Below, one piece after another: positions 32,866-41,388 of a stretch of DNA of 64,000 bases. Under the pieces are notes generated by a model that did no database searches, was not told the DNA's origin, and was given only the letters and a program-made list of their open reading frames with translations. Source of the stretch: Fulvimarina uroteuthidis (GTDB lineage: Bacteria > Pseudomonadota > Alphaproteobacteria > Rhizobiales > Rhizobiaceae). Made by a program: the position numbers and the translations under genes. The first letter of the stretch is position 1. Each line of letters opens with the position of its first letter. The DNA lies in contig NZ_JAXLPB010000003.1 of the NCBI RefSeq assembly GCF_034321785.1, forward strand, positions 372,001-436,000, read 5' to 3'.

Positions 32866-34008
32866 ATGACAGAGACCAACACGAAGTCCGTCGATCGCCG
32901 TTCGTTCCTGAAGAAGGGCGTCATCGGCGGTGGCGCGATCGCGGCGTCCACGCTTGCAGCACCGGCGGTGCTCGCGCAGGCGCCCCTGACCATCAAGATG
33001 CAGACGTCCTGGCCCGCATCCGACATCTGGCAGACGATGGCGCAGCAATATGCGGACCGCGTCGAGGCGATGTCGGGTGGCCGTCTGAAGGTCGATCTCC
33101 TTCCGGCCGGTGCCGTGGTGGGCGCATTCCAGGTCATCGACGCCGTGTCCGACGGCGTTCTTGACGTGTCGCATTCGGTCTCGGCCTACTGGTACGGAAA
33201 GAACAAGGCCGCGTCCCTGTTCGGAACCGGCCCGGTGTTCGGCGGCAATCCGACCACGATGATGGCCTGGTTCTACGAGGGCGGCGGACAGGAGTTCTTC
33301 CGCGAGCTGACCCAGGACAATATGGGCCTCAACGTCATCGGCATGCTCGGCTTCCCGATGCCGCCGCAGCCCTTCGGCTGGTTCACCAACCCGGTCGAAT
33401 CGGTCGAGAACATCAAGGGCCTGAAGTACCGCACCGTCGGTCTCGCAGCCGATCTGATGCAGTCCATGGGCATGAGCGTCACGCAGCTTCCGGGCGGCGA
33501 AATCGTTCCGGCGATGGAGCGCGGCGTCATCGACGCGTTCGAGTTCAACAATCCTTCGTCCGATCGTCGCTTCGGCGCGCAGGACGTGGCGAAGAACTAT
33601 TATCTCGGTTCCTATCACCAGGCCTCCGAGGCGTTCGAGTTCCTGTTCAACCGCGACTTCATGGAAGATCTCGACGACGATCTCCGGGCGATCGTCGAAC
33701 ATGCCGTCGAGGCCTCCTCGACCAAGAACACGACCTTCGCGCTCGAGAACTATTCGAGCGATCTCGCCAAGCTGCGCGACGAAGACGGCGTGAACATTCT
33801 CGAGACGCCTCCGGCGATCCTCGACGCCCAGCTCGAGGCATGGTCCGCCATGATTCCTCAGCTTGAGGAAGACCCGTTCATCAAGAAGGTCCTCGACTCG
33901 CAGCGTTCGTTCGTCGAGCGCGTGACCTACTATGAGCTGGTCAATACGCCAAGCTACCGCAAGGCCTACGAACACTTCTTCCCGGGCAAGCTTCCGACCC
34001 AGTCGTAA
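32866..34008 (+). CDS. dctP: TRAP transporter solute-binding protein (DctP family)
   Basis: A 380-residue periplasmic binding protein of a tripartite ATP-independent transporter. A twin-arginine-type signal (DRRSFLKKGVIGGGAIAAS, about 10-28) ends near LAAPAVLAQA, so export may be folded through Tat. The body shows IKMQTSWPASDIWQTMAQQYADRV and the ligand-region motif IDAFEFNNPSSDRRFG. This group includes TakP-like binders of 2-oxo acids and other carboxylates. GGGAGGAG lies 7 bases upstream of ATG 32866. The gene is separated from dctQ by a hairpin that probably raises its expression over the membrane subunits. The substrate is unproven. Confidence 0.92.
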   Translation: MTETNTKSVDRRSFLKKGVIGGGAIAASTLAAPAVLAQAPLTIKMQTSWPASDIWQTMAQQYADRVEAMSGGRLKVDLLPAGAVVGAFQVIDAVSDGVLDVSHSVSAYWYGKNKAASLFGTGPVFGGNPTTMMAWFYEGGGQEFFRELTQDNMGLNVIGMLGFPMPPQPFGWFTNPVESVENIKGLKYRTVGLAADLMQSMGMSVTQLPGGEIVPAMERGVIDAFEFNNPSSDRRFGAQDVAKNYYLGSYHQASEAFEFLFNRDFMEDLDDDLRAIVEHAVEASSTKNTTFALENYSSDLAKLRDEDGVNILETPPAILDAQLEAWSAMIPQLEEDPFIKKVLDSQRSFVERVTYYELVNTPSYRKAYEHFFPGKLPTQS

Positions 34009-34035
34009 GCCCCGAGTAGCATCGCATCTGGAACG

Positions 34036-34066
34036 CGCCCGGTGGCTCTAGCTGCCGGGCGTTTTT
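34036..34066 (+). terminator. Terminator/attenuator between dctP and dctQ
   Basis: CGCCCGG pairs with CCGGGCG, the loop itself can form GGCT/AGCT, and TTTTT follows. It sits 28 bases after dctP and 72 bases before dctQ. Partial read-through would give far more binding protein than permease, as is usual for TRAP operons. Confidence 0.8.
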
Positions 34067-34137
34067 AGAAGGATTGGACAGCTTCGCCGGCAGGCTCGAT
34101 CCTGGCCCGCGTAGCGTCCTGAACCGGAACGGTTTTC

Positions 34138-34722
34138 ATGCTGGCATTCATCCGATTTGCCGACGCGCTCTCAGCCGCGTTCGGCAAGACGTTTGCCTGG
34201 CTCATCATGTTGATGACGCTTGGTACGAGCTACGAAGTGTTCGTGCGCTACATTATGAACGCGCCGACACCTTGGGCCTACGACATCTCCTATATCATGT
34301 ACGGCACGCTGTTCATGATGGGCGGCGCCTATACGCTGTCGCGCGGCGGCCACGTGCGCGGCGACTTTCTCTACCGTCTGTGGAGCCAGCGGACCCAGGC
34401 GACGGTCGACCTCGTTCTCTACTTCTTCTTCTTCTTCCCCGGCGTCCTCGCCTTGATCCTCGCCGGTTGGAAATATGCCGACCGGTCCTACGGCTATGGC
34501 GAGGTCAGCGTGAACAGCCCCGCCGGCATTCCGATCTTCCAGTTCAAGGCCGTCATGGTCGCAGCCGGTATTCTGCTCTTCATCCAGGGGCTGGCCGAGG
34601 TCTGTCGCGCAATTCAGTGCATTCGCGACGGATATTGGACGAAGCCCGATGAGGACGTCCAGGAAACCGAAAATGTCATCATGAAAGAGGCAGCCAAAGC
34701 CGAAAGCGATCCGCATCCATGA
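34138..34722 (+). CDS. dctQ: TRAP transporter small permease (DctQ family)
   Basis: A 194-residue membrane protein with four hydrophobic segments (FAWLIMLMTLGTSYEVFVRY, YDISYIMYGTLFMMGGAYTLS, LVLYFFFFFPGVLALILAG and MVAAGILLFIQGLAEVCRAI). The conserved GGHVRGDFLY loop follows the second segment. Its end overlaps the dctM ATG as ATGA, so the two permease subunits are made in equal amounts. The acidic C-terminal tail is cytoplasmic. Confidence 0.92.
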   Translation: MLAFIRFADALSAAFGKTFAWLIMLMTLGTSYEVFVRYIMNAPTPWAYDISYIMYGTLFMMGGAYTLSRGGHVRGDFLYRLWSQRTQATVDLVLYFFFFFPGVLALILAGWKYADRSYGYGEVSVNSPAGIPIFQFKAVMVAAGILLFIQGLAEVCRAIQCIRDGYWTKPDEDVQETENVIMKEAAKAESDPHP

Positions 34723-36137
34723 CCGATCCACAACTTGCATTGACGATGCTGGGACTGTTCATCGTCCTGGTATTCTTGGGCTTTCCGATCGCATTCACGC
34801 TCATGGCGATGGGCATCGGCTTCGGCTACTACGCCTATTTCGACGGCTCGCGCATGTGGCGCGCTTTCGAGCGTCTCGATGAAACGGCGTCCGGCTGGGA
34901 AAGCTGGACCACTTGGCTCGACGGGTTCATCAGCAACCGGGTCTTCGACCTGTTCGTGAACCAGACCTACACCGTCATGGCCAACGAGGTGCTGACGGCG
35001 GTGCCGCTGTTCCTCTTCATGGGGTATGTGGTCGAGCGGGCGAATATCGTCGACCGCCTGTTCACCACCCTCAACATCGCGTCGAAGAACGTGCCGGGAT
35101 CCATGGGCGTCGCGGCGCTCGTCACCTGCGCGCTGTTTGCGACCGCGACCGGCATCGTCGGCGCCGTCGTCACGCTGATGGGGCTCCTGGCCCTGCCGGC
35201 GATGCTGAAGGCGCGATACGATCCCTCGTTCGCCGCCGGCATCATCTGCGCGGGCGGCACGCTCGGCATCCTCATCCCGCCCTCGATCATGCTGATCGTC
35301 TATGCGGCGGCATCGGGCGTTTCGATCGTGCAGCTCTACGCCGGCGCGATGATCCCCGGCCTCATCCTCGTCGCGCTCTACATGACCTATGTGGTGACAA
35401 GGTCGATTCTCCAGCCTTCGGTCGCGCCGAAGCCGACACGCGAGGAAGTGCCGGACGTGCCGCTGGGCAAGCTCCTGTGGATGATCGCCACCTCGTTCCT
35501 GCCGCTCGCCGTGCTCATTCTCGCGGTTCTCGGCTCCATCCTCGGCGGTTTCGCGACCCCTACCGAAGCGGCCGCCATCGGTGCGCTCGGCGGCCTGATC
35601 CTGGCGATCTGCTACCGGGCTCTCACCTTCCAACGCCTGCGTGAATCGGTCTATCTGACCGTCCGCACCACGGCGATGGTCTGCTGGCTGTTCGTCGGTT
35701 CCTACGTGTTCTCGGCCGTTTTCTCCTATCTCGGCGGAGAGGAACTGATCTCCGAGTTCGTCACCGGGCTCGACCTGACGCCGCTGCAGTTCCTGCTTCT
35801 GGCCCAGCTGATCATCTTCCTGCTCGGCTGGCCGCTGGAATGGTCGGAGATCATCATCATCTTCGTGCCGATCTTCCTGCCGCTGCTCGCGATGTTCGAC
35901 GTCGATCCGCTGTTCTTCGGCGTCCTCGTCGCACTCAACCTGCAGACCTCGTTCCTGACGCCGCCCATGGCGATGTCGGCCTACTATCTGAAGGGCATCG
36001 CACCGCCCGAAGTGAAGCTGACCGACATCTTCAAGGGGATCCTGCCGTTCCTCGCCATGGTCTTCATCGCGATGGCGATCGTCTACATCGTCCCGCAATC
36101 GGTCTATTACCTGCCCGAGTACTTCTATGGCCGGTAA
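34719..36137 (+). CDS. dctM: TRAP transporter large permease (DctM family)
   Basis: A 472-residue ion-coupled carrier of the DctM family with about 12 membrane segments. Family motifs are visible: FIVLVFLGFPIAFTLM, SMGVAALVTCALFATATGIVGA, GGTLGILIPPSIMLIVYAAASG, GGFATPTEAAAIGALG, and LNLQTSFLTPPMAMSAYYLKG. A loop of about 45 residues after the second segment (DGSRMWRAFERLDETASGWESW) is longer than in many members. The next gene follows within 20 bases. Confidence 0.95.
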   Translation: MTDPQLALTMLGLFIVLVFLGFPIAFTLMAMGIGFGYYAYFDGSRMWRAFERLDETASGWESWTTWLDGFISNRVFDLFVNQTYTVMANEVLTAVPLFLFMGYVVERANIVDRLFTTLNIASKNVPGSMGVAALVTCALFATATGIVGAVVTLMGLLALPAMLKARYDPSFAAGIICAGGTLGILIPPSIMLIVYAAASGVSIVQLYAGAMIPGLILVALYMTYVVTRSILQPSVAPKPTREEVPDVPLGKLLWMIATSFLPLAVLILAVLGSILGGFATPTEAAAIGALGGLILAICYRALTFQRLRESVYLTVRTTAMVCWLFVGSYVFSAVFSYLGGEELISEFVTGLDLTPLQFLLLAQLIIFLLGWPLEWSEIIIIFVPIFLPLLAMFDVDPLFFGVLVALNLQTSFLTPPMAMSAYYLKGIAPPEVKLTDIFKGILPFLAMVFIAMAIVYIVPQSVYYLPEYFYGR

Positions 36138-36152
36138 GGCAGGGTGGGCATC

Positions 36153-37418
36153 GTGAGCGGCATGGCGCAGATCATCGATCTTCCGTTGCCGGTCCTGCGC
36201 GAACGTCTCGCAAAGGGCGCGGCCCGTTCGGTGGAGGTGACCGAGGCGGTGCTCAAGCGCATCGCCTCCCTCGAAGAGGGCACGGCGCAGCTTGCATGGC
36301 TCGACGAGGACTATGCTCGGCGCGTTGCCGGAAGCCGGGACGCGTTCCGGGGCAGGGCAAAGGCGCTGGGCGCCCTCCACGGGGTGCCGGTGCTCGTCGA
36401 CGATGCGTTCGACATCGCCCGCGTGCCGATGACGAGGGGGTTCGCGGCGCTCGAAGGGGCCCTGAGCGAGCGCGACTCCGCCGTTGCCTCCAGCCTTCGG
36501 GCGGCGGGCGCCCAACTGTTCGCCAAGTCGGCGATCCCCGCCCTGCGGGTCGGGGAAGGCGATCCTGGTGCCGCTTCGCTGGTCGCGCGTCGTTGCTTCC
36601 CGCTCGCCGTTTGCGTCGATGCCGATGGCGGCGCGCTGCGCTCGGCGGCGCTTTCGGGCGTCTTCGGGTACCGGCCGAGTGCCGGCATGGTGCCGAGGAC
36701 GGGCCTTCTCGATATCGCGCCGAGCCTCGACGCGGTGACGCTGCTTGCGGGCGAACTCGGCAATGTCGCCGCGCTGGGCGACGTACTGGCGACGTTCGAC
36801 GCGGGCGACGCCCGATCCGAGCCGTTGCCGAAACCCCGACTGGACGATGCGAGCCGGACCCCGCCGCCGATGGCGCCGACGATCGGCTTCCTCACCGATG
36901 GACGTGAGAACGCAAATGCAGCGGCCGGAGAGCTCGCCGGGCTCTTCGGCGAGCGCGCCTTCAAGGTTCCGCTCCCCACGCTCTTCGAGGAAGTCGGGCC
37001 GCAAGGCGAGCGGGTGATCAAGGCGGAGGGCGCCAAATGCCTGAAGCCGTTCGAGCGTCGGTTCACGGACGCGCTTCCGGATCGCATTCGGACGTTCATC
37101 ACCGAGGGCGAGGCAATCAGCGCGGTCGACTATCTGCGTGCGCTCGATTTCATACCCGTGCTTCGTGCCGGGATGACGGAAATCTTCGCCCGCTGCAACG
37201 TCGCCGCCATGATCGGGCCCATCGCGGGCGAGGGGGGTGGGGTTTCGGGCGAATCGCTGGCCGCCTTCCTGCGCCTGCCCGCCGTGACATTGCCCATTCT
37301 CGAAGCGCCCGACGGAAAACCTCTTGGCGTGACGCTGATCGCACGCGACGGTGAGGACGCCCGCCTGATACAGACGGCAGCCTGGCTGCTGCAGACCCTG
37401 AATGGAGAGGACGCATGA
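36153..37418 (+). CDS. Catalytically dead amidase-fold protein linked to TRAP operon
   Basis: A 421-residue protein with the amidase-signature fold. The catalytic Lys (GIPLGIKD in GatA) is replaced in GVPVLVDDAFD (Asp83). The GGSSGGS loop is lost (GEGDPGAASLVA). The nucleophile site TDTGGSIR reads VDADGGALR (Ala161). All three catalytic residues are absent, so amide hydrolysis is unlikely. GTG at 36153 has AGGG 8 bases upstream; GTG 36144 and ATG 36162 are alternatives. It directly follows dctM and its stop overlaps the start of a 52-codon membrane gene, so it belongs to the transporter operon. A ligand-binding or structural role is inferred. Confidence 0.75.
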   Translation: MSGMAQIIDLPLPVLRERLAKGAARSVEVTEAVLKRIASLEEGTAQLAWLDEDYARRVAGSRDAFRGRAKALGALHGVPVLVDDAFDIARVPMTRGFAALEGALSERDSAVASSLRAAGAQLFAKSAIPALRVGEGDPGAASLVARRCFPLAVCVDADGGALRSAALSGVFGYRPSAGMVPRTGLLDIAPSLDAVTLLAGELGNVAALGDVLATFDAGDARSEPLPKPRLDDASRTPPPMAPTIGFLTDGRENANAAAGELAGLFGERAFKVPLPTLFEEVGPQGERVIKAEGAKCLKPFERRFTDALPDRIRTFITEGEAISAVDYLRALDFIPVLRAGMTEIFARCNVAAMIGPIAGEGGGVSGESLAAFLRLPAVTLPILEAPDGKPLGVTLIARDGEDARLIQTAAWLLQTLNGEDA

Positions 37419-37573
37419 GCCTTGAGAAATTCCTGTCGATCGTTGCCTTTATCCTGCTGTGCGTGTTCCTGTCGTTTCTGATCCGATATGTGCCACTGCT
37501 CGATCTCGGTGCCGTTCTCGCAGTGACCTTGCTTCTGGCCGCATACGATTTGTTCATCCACAAGCCGGAGTGA
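37415..37573 (+). CDS. 52-residue membrane protein at the end of the TRAP operon
   Basis: A short gene whose ATG overlaps the pseudo-amidase stop as ATGA, with GGAGAGG 5 bases upstream. The product is almost entirely hydrophobic: a first segment at about 6-24 (LSIVAFILLCVFLSFLIRY) and a second at about 30-47 (LGAVLAVTLLLAAYDLF), ending HKPE. Both the tight coupling and the clean two-helix pattern argue for a real protein. No family is recognised; an accessory subunit of the TRAP permease is one possibility. Confidence 0.68.
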   Translation: MSLEKFLSIVAFILLCVFLSFLIRYVPLLDLGAVLAVTLLLAAYDLFIHKPE

Positions 37574-37872
37574 GTTCGCCCTGTCTGGTCGAGGCCCGGC
37601 GTTTTGCTGTCGTGTCGCGTGGCAAGTCGTGAACGGAACCCCGCGATGCGGGTGCCGAGCGACGCTTCCATGCCGGAGCGCGCGCCCTCGGCCAACCTGC
37701 GAGACGCCGCCGCGCGGCGGAAATCCGCGCGTCCGTCAGGTGGAGCGCCGGGCGAAAAACGGAATTCGGTTTGTCGACCGGCCCGGCGCGCCAGGCGATA
37801 AGCCTACAGTCTCGGGCGATGTTGATATGTCGCCCGAGGCGGTAGGCCGGAGGGCCGGCGAACGATCGCCGC

Positions 37873-39351
37873 TCAGCCCTTGACCTCGTCATAGGCCGAG
37901 AGCGCCCGGTCGCGTGCGTCCGAGTGATCGACCACGGGTTCGGGATAGGTCTCGCCGAGCTTGACGCCTGCCTTTTCCAGAACGTCCCGTCCGGCCTTCC
38001 ACGGCGCGTGGATGTGCTTGTCCGGCATGTCGCGCAGTTCGGGGACGAACTGGCGGATATACGCGCCCTTCTTGTCGAAGCGCTCGCTTTGCGTGATGGG
38101 GTTGAAGATGCGGAAGAAGGGCTGCGCATCGGCGCCCGATCCGCCGATCCATTGCCACTGCGAGGTGTTCGAGGCGATGTCGCCATCGACCAGCGTGTCC
38201 CAGAACCACCGCTCTCCGTCGCGCCAGTCGATCAGCAGGTCCTTCGTCAGGAACGATCCGACGATCATCCGCACGCGGTTGTGCATCCATCCTTTCTGCC
38301 AGAGCTGGCGCATGCCGGCATCGACGATCGGATAGCCGGTCAACCCCTTCTGCCAGGCCGTCAGGTCCTGTTTCGACGAGCGCCAGGGAAACGTGTCGAA
38401 GCGGTCGTTGAAATTGTCGGTCGCAAGCGCACCGAAATGAAACAGCAGATGATAGTTGAAATCGCGCCAGACGAGCTCCTGGAGAAACGTCTTGATCGCC
38501 TCCTCCGGTATCGTCTTGCGCCGGTTCGAATAGGTGCGCGCGGAGTGCCAGAGCCGGTAGGGTGAGATCTCGCCCCAGCGCAGATGGGGCGACATGCGTG
38601 TGGTCGCGTCGTCGCGCGGGCGCTCGCGGCCATTGTGGTAGTCTTCGAGAAGATCGTCGCAGAACGTCTCGAACCGTTCATGCGCGGTTTTTTCGCCGGG
38701 TTCCCAGAGGTCCGAAAACCCGCCGGACCAGTCGGGCTTGGACGGCAGGAGGTTCCAGTCCGCCAGATCGTCCGATTTCGGAAACCCGTCCGGCTGTTTG
38801 AGGCCCTTGGGCGGATCCATCGGATCGCGCGGTTCGCTCTGCGACACGTTCTTCCAGAACGGCGTGTAGACCTTGTAATAGCCACCGGTCTTTGTCTGGA
38901 CGTTTTCGGGGTCGTGCAGAATATTGGCGGTGAACCGTTCGACGACGACGTCGCCGCCGAGCGCTTCTTCGATCGCATCGTCGACGGCCCGGGAAGCCGG
39001 ATCGTAACGGCGGTTGAAGAAGAGGGCAGTCGCGCCGGTCTCCTCGACGATCTGCGTGACGTGGTCCAGCGCCTTGCCGCGCCGAAGCGTCAATTGCGAT
39101 CCGATCCCGCGCAAGGAGGCGGCGAAGCGTTCGAGCGAATGGTGCAGCCACCATTTGTGCGCGCCGCCAAGGGCCCGAACACCGTCCGATTCTTCGTCGA
39201 GAACCACCAGCGGAACGATCGGACGCTTGGTCTCGGCGGCCAATGCGAGGGCGGGGTTGTCGTCGAGTCTCAGATCGTCGCGAAGCCAGACGACGATGGG
39301 TCCGTCATCCTTGTCCGCCGTCCTTATTTCCGGGGTCGTCTCGCGCGTCAT
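37873..39351 (-). CDS. phrB: Deoxyribodipyrimidine photolyase
   Basis: A 492-residue cryptochrome/photolyase family protein that repairs UV-induced pyrimidine dimers with blue light. The antenna-binding alpha/beta domain (20-150) begins IVVWLRDDLRLDDNPAL. The FAD domain carries SPHLRWGEISPYRLW, ELVWRDFNYHLLF, the dense block PIVDAGMRQLWQKGWMHNRVRM, and SFLTKDLLIDWRDGERWFWDTLVDGD. These match class I CPD photolyases. It is monocistronic; the 299 bases between it and the TRAP operon hold nothing I can name. Confidence 0.95.
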   Translation of the reverse strand: MTRETTPEIRTADKDDGPIVVWLRDDLRLDDNPALALAAETKRPIVPLVVLDEESDGVRALGGAHKWWLHHSLERFAASLRGIGSQLTLRRGKALDHVTQIVEETGATALFFNRRYDPASRAVDDAIEEALGGDVVVERFTANILHDPENVQTKTGGYYKVYTPFWKNVSQSEPRDPMDPPKGLKQPDGFPKSDDLADWNLLPSKPDWSGGFSDLWEPGEKTAHERFETFCDDLLEDYHNGRERPRDDATTRMSPHLRWGEISPYRLWHSARTYSNRRKTIPEEAIKTFLQELVWRDFNYHLLFHFGALATDNFNDRFDTFPWRSSKQDLTAWQKGLTGYPIVDAGMRQLWQKGWMHNRVRMIVGSFLTKDLLIDWRDGERWFWDTLVDGDIASNTSQWQWIGGSGADAQPFFRIFNPITQSERFDKKGAYIRQFVPELRDMPDKHIHAPWKAGRDVLEKAGVKLGETYPEPVVDHSDARDRALSAYDEVKG

Positions 39352-39489
39352 GCCATCTCGTTTCGTGTCGGTTGATCTGCCGACGCCATAACTGTGGCCG
39401 CGATCGGGCCTTGGAACCCGTGCCTGAGTTGGAATGCCGCACGGGTTTGCGAGAAAACCGCGACAGACTGTTGCAATGAAAAGAGAAAG

Positions 39490-39564
39490 TGGCTCCCCGG
39501 GCCGGATTCGAACCAGCGACCGATCGATTAACAGTCGAGTGCTCTACCACTGAGCTACCGGGGA
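39490..39564 (-). tRNA. tRNA-Asn (GTT)
   Basis: On the minus strand the acceptor TCCCCGG pairs with CCGGGGA. The D-arm (GCTCAGTGGTAGAGC), the anticodon loop CTGTTAA with anticodon GTT, and the T-loop GGTTCGAATCC are all complete. The discriminator is G and CCA is encoded. Confidence 0.97.
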
Positions 39565-39751
39565 ATACGCAGCGGTGCGGCGCGGGGCGCTGCAGTGCGT
39601 TGAGGTGGCTATAGCAAAGAGCCGGGCGATTTGCCAAGCCATGGAAGCCGGAAATTTTCGACATTCTCGTCTTTGCAAGAAAACGCAGGACATCGAACCC
39701 TTTCGGCCTCATAGAGTTTATCGCGATGACGGGGCGTTGAGGCAGCGGACG

Positions 39752-40156
39752 ATGGATGAGCGACTGAACCAGACGAAGGCCGGGGAACCTTCAAAGCCCC
39801 CTTCGTCTCAGGACCGCGCCCGGAACGGCCGCGCGATCGAAGGGCCCGATGGCCGCGAGAGCGCCAGGACGCCGACGGTCGAGCCGGAAGCCGTGTTGCC
39901 GGCGCTGAAATCCATGTCGATCCTCGGACGACGCGTCCCGCTGCCGCAGAGCCGGTGGCTGCGCATGACGATCGGCGTCCTCATGGTCCTCGGGGGGCTT
40001 CTCGGCTTCCTGCCGATTCTCGGCTTCTGGATGGTCCCTGTCGGTCTCGTCGTTCTGTCGATCGACCTGCCTTACGTGCGGCGGTTCCGCCGGCGATTCG
40101 AAGTCTGGGGAATCCGGAAATACAAGGCATGGCGGGCCAAGCGCGCGCGGCGCTGA
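39752..40156 (+). CDS. PGPGW-type small membrane protein
   Basis: A 134-residue protein with a charged, Pro/Glu-rich N-terminal half (about 65 residues, likely disordered). One or two closely spaced hydrophobic segments follow (MTIGVLMVLGGLLGFLPILGFWMVPVGLVVL), then a basic tail (RRFRRRFEVWGIRKYKAWRAKRARR). The LPILGFWMVPVGL hairpin is typical of the PGPGW family. ATG at 39752 is preceded by GAGG at a spacing of 9. It lies between the two tRNA genes; its function is unknown. Confidence 0.72.
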   Translation: MDERLNQTKAGEPSKPPSSQDRARNGRAIEGPDGRESARTPTVEPEAVLPALKSMSILGRRVPLPQSRWLRMTIGVLMVLGGLLGFLPILGFWMVPVGLVVLSIDLPYVRRFRRRFEVWGIRKYKAWRAKRARR

Positions 40157-40268
40157 CCGACCGGTGCGTTGCGCCCGATGTCGCATCATCGTGACAAACC
40201 CGCGCTATCGGCCGATGGCAACGGATGGGACGGTCCGGGAAAAGTCGAATGCTGAAGTGCTGAAGTGC

Positions 40269-40342
40269 TGGAGGCCTCGGAGGGAATCGAACCCCCGTGC
40301 AAGGATTTGCAGTCCTCTGCGTAACCACTCCGCCACGAGGCC
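40269..40342 (-). tRNA. tRNA-Cys (GCA)
   Basis: On the minus strand GGCCTCG pairs with CGAGGCC. The D-arm contains GGAGTGGTTACGC, the anticodon loop is CTGCAAA with anticodon GCA, and the T-loop is GGTTCGATTCC. The discriminator is T, as expected for tRNA-Cys, and CCA is encoded. Confidence 0.97.
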
Positions 40343-40565
40343 CCGTGCGGCGTCTACCTACTCAGTCCCTTCCTGTTGTGCAAGGGGCGTTTTGCCGATC
40401 GGACACGGTCGCCCCGCCCGGATCGGCGGCCGGGTTCGCGTTCGTGGTCGCCCGGAGGCGACCACTGTCGGCGTCTGTCGCCTTGCGGTCGGGCAAGCGT
40501 GATAATATGGAGGTCGTCAGCCATGGCGCGCTCGGCCAGGGCGAAGCAAGAGGATCGACGGTCTC

Positions 40566-41219
40566 ATGGATTTCAAAGACGCCCGGACAAAACTGGTCGA
40601 CAATCAGATCAGGACGACCGACGTATCGTCCCATCCGATCCTGACCGCGTTCCTGACCGTGCCCCGCGAGGAGTTCGTACCCGCCGCCAAGCGGCCGCTC
40701 GCCTATATCGACGAGGACCTGGCGATCGGCAACGGCCGTTACCTGATGGAAGCTTCGCCGTTCGCCAAGCTGCTCCAGCTCGCCGCGATTTCCGAGGACG
40801 ACGTGGTTCTCGACGTCGGATGCGGCACGGGATATGGCGCGGCCATCCTGTCGATGCTGTCGAGCGCGGTCGTCGCGCTCGAGGAGGACGAGGAACTCGC
40901 GGCAACGGCGACGGACGTTCTGAACCGCCATGATTTCGTCACCTGTACGGTCGTCACCGGTCCGCTCAACGAGGGCTACAAGGACGAGGCGCCGTTCGAC
41001 GTCATCGTGTTCGAAGGCTCCATCGAGACGCTTCCGCAGACCTTTCTGGATCAGCTGAAGACCGGTGGGCGCATGGTCGCCGTCATCGGGCGCGGACTTT
41101 CGGCGCAGGCCCGCCTGTTCGTCAAGGACGATGAGGGGAACGTCTCGGATCGATTCGGTTTCAATTGCGCGATCAAACCCTTGCCGGGCTTTTCCAAGGC
41201 GGCGGAATTCGTCTTCTAG
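40566..41219 (+). CDS. Protein-L-isoaspartate methyltransferase-like protein
   Basis: A 217-residue class I SAM-dependent methyltransferase of the PCMT family. The SAM-binding motif VVLDVGCGTGY is at 80-90, and the N-terminus DFKDARTKLVDNQIRTTDV is family-like. However, the usual QTISQP active-site segment of true isoaspartyl methyltransferases reads NGRYLMEASPFAKLL here. It may therefore use another substrate. In Hyphomicrobiales this gene regularly precedes tolC, as here (169 bases before its start). Confidence 0.85.
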   Translation: MDFKDARTKLVDNQIRTTDVSSHPILTAFLTVPREEFVPAAKRPLAYIDEDLAIGNGRYLMEASPFAKLLQLAAISEDDVVLDVGCGTGYGAAILSMLSSAVVALEEDEELAATATDVLNRHDFVTCTVVTGPLNEGYKDEAPFDVIVFEGSIETLPQTFLDQLKTGGRMVAVIGRGLSAQARLFVKDDEGNVSDRFGFNCAIKPLPGFSKAAEFVF

Positions 41220-41388
41220 GAGGGACAAGTCCCGAGCAAGTTTTCGTTGCATGATTGCCCCGCTCCGGTCCCAATCTGCTCCGGCCGTCCCGAAATAGGT
41301 TGATTGTTGACAGCTTCACCTGATGAATGGGGCAAGCCTGCCATCGCCCGACCGTGCCTCCATCCCAGCGGCACGCGGAGGCGCGACG

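Noticed and set aside
39490..40342. tRNA genes as possible integration sites of a mobile element
   Set aside because: No integrase, no duplicated tRNA 3' end and no foreign-looking DNA lies next to either tRNA.
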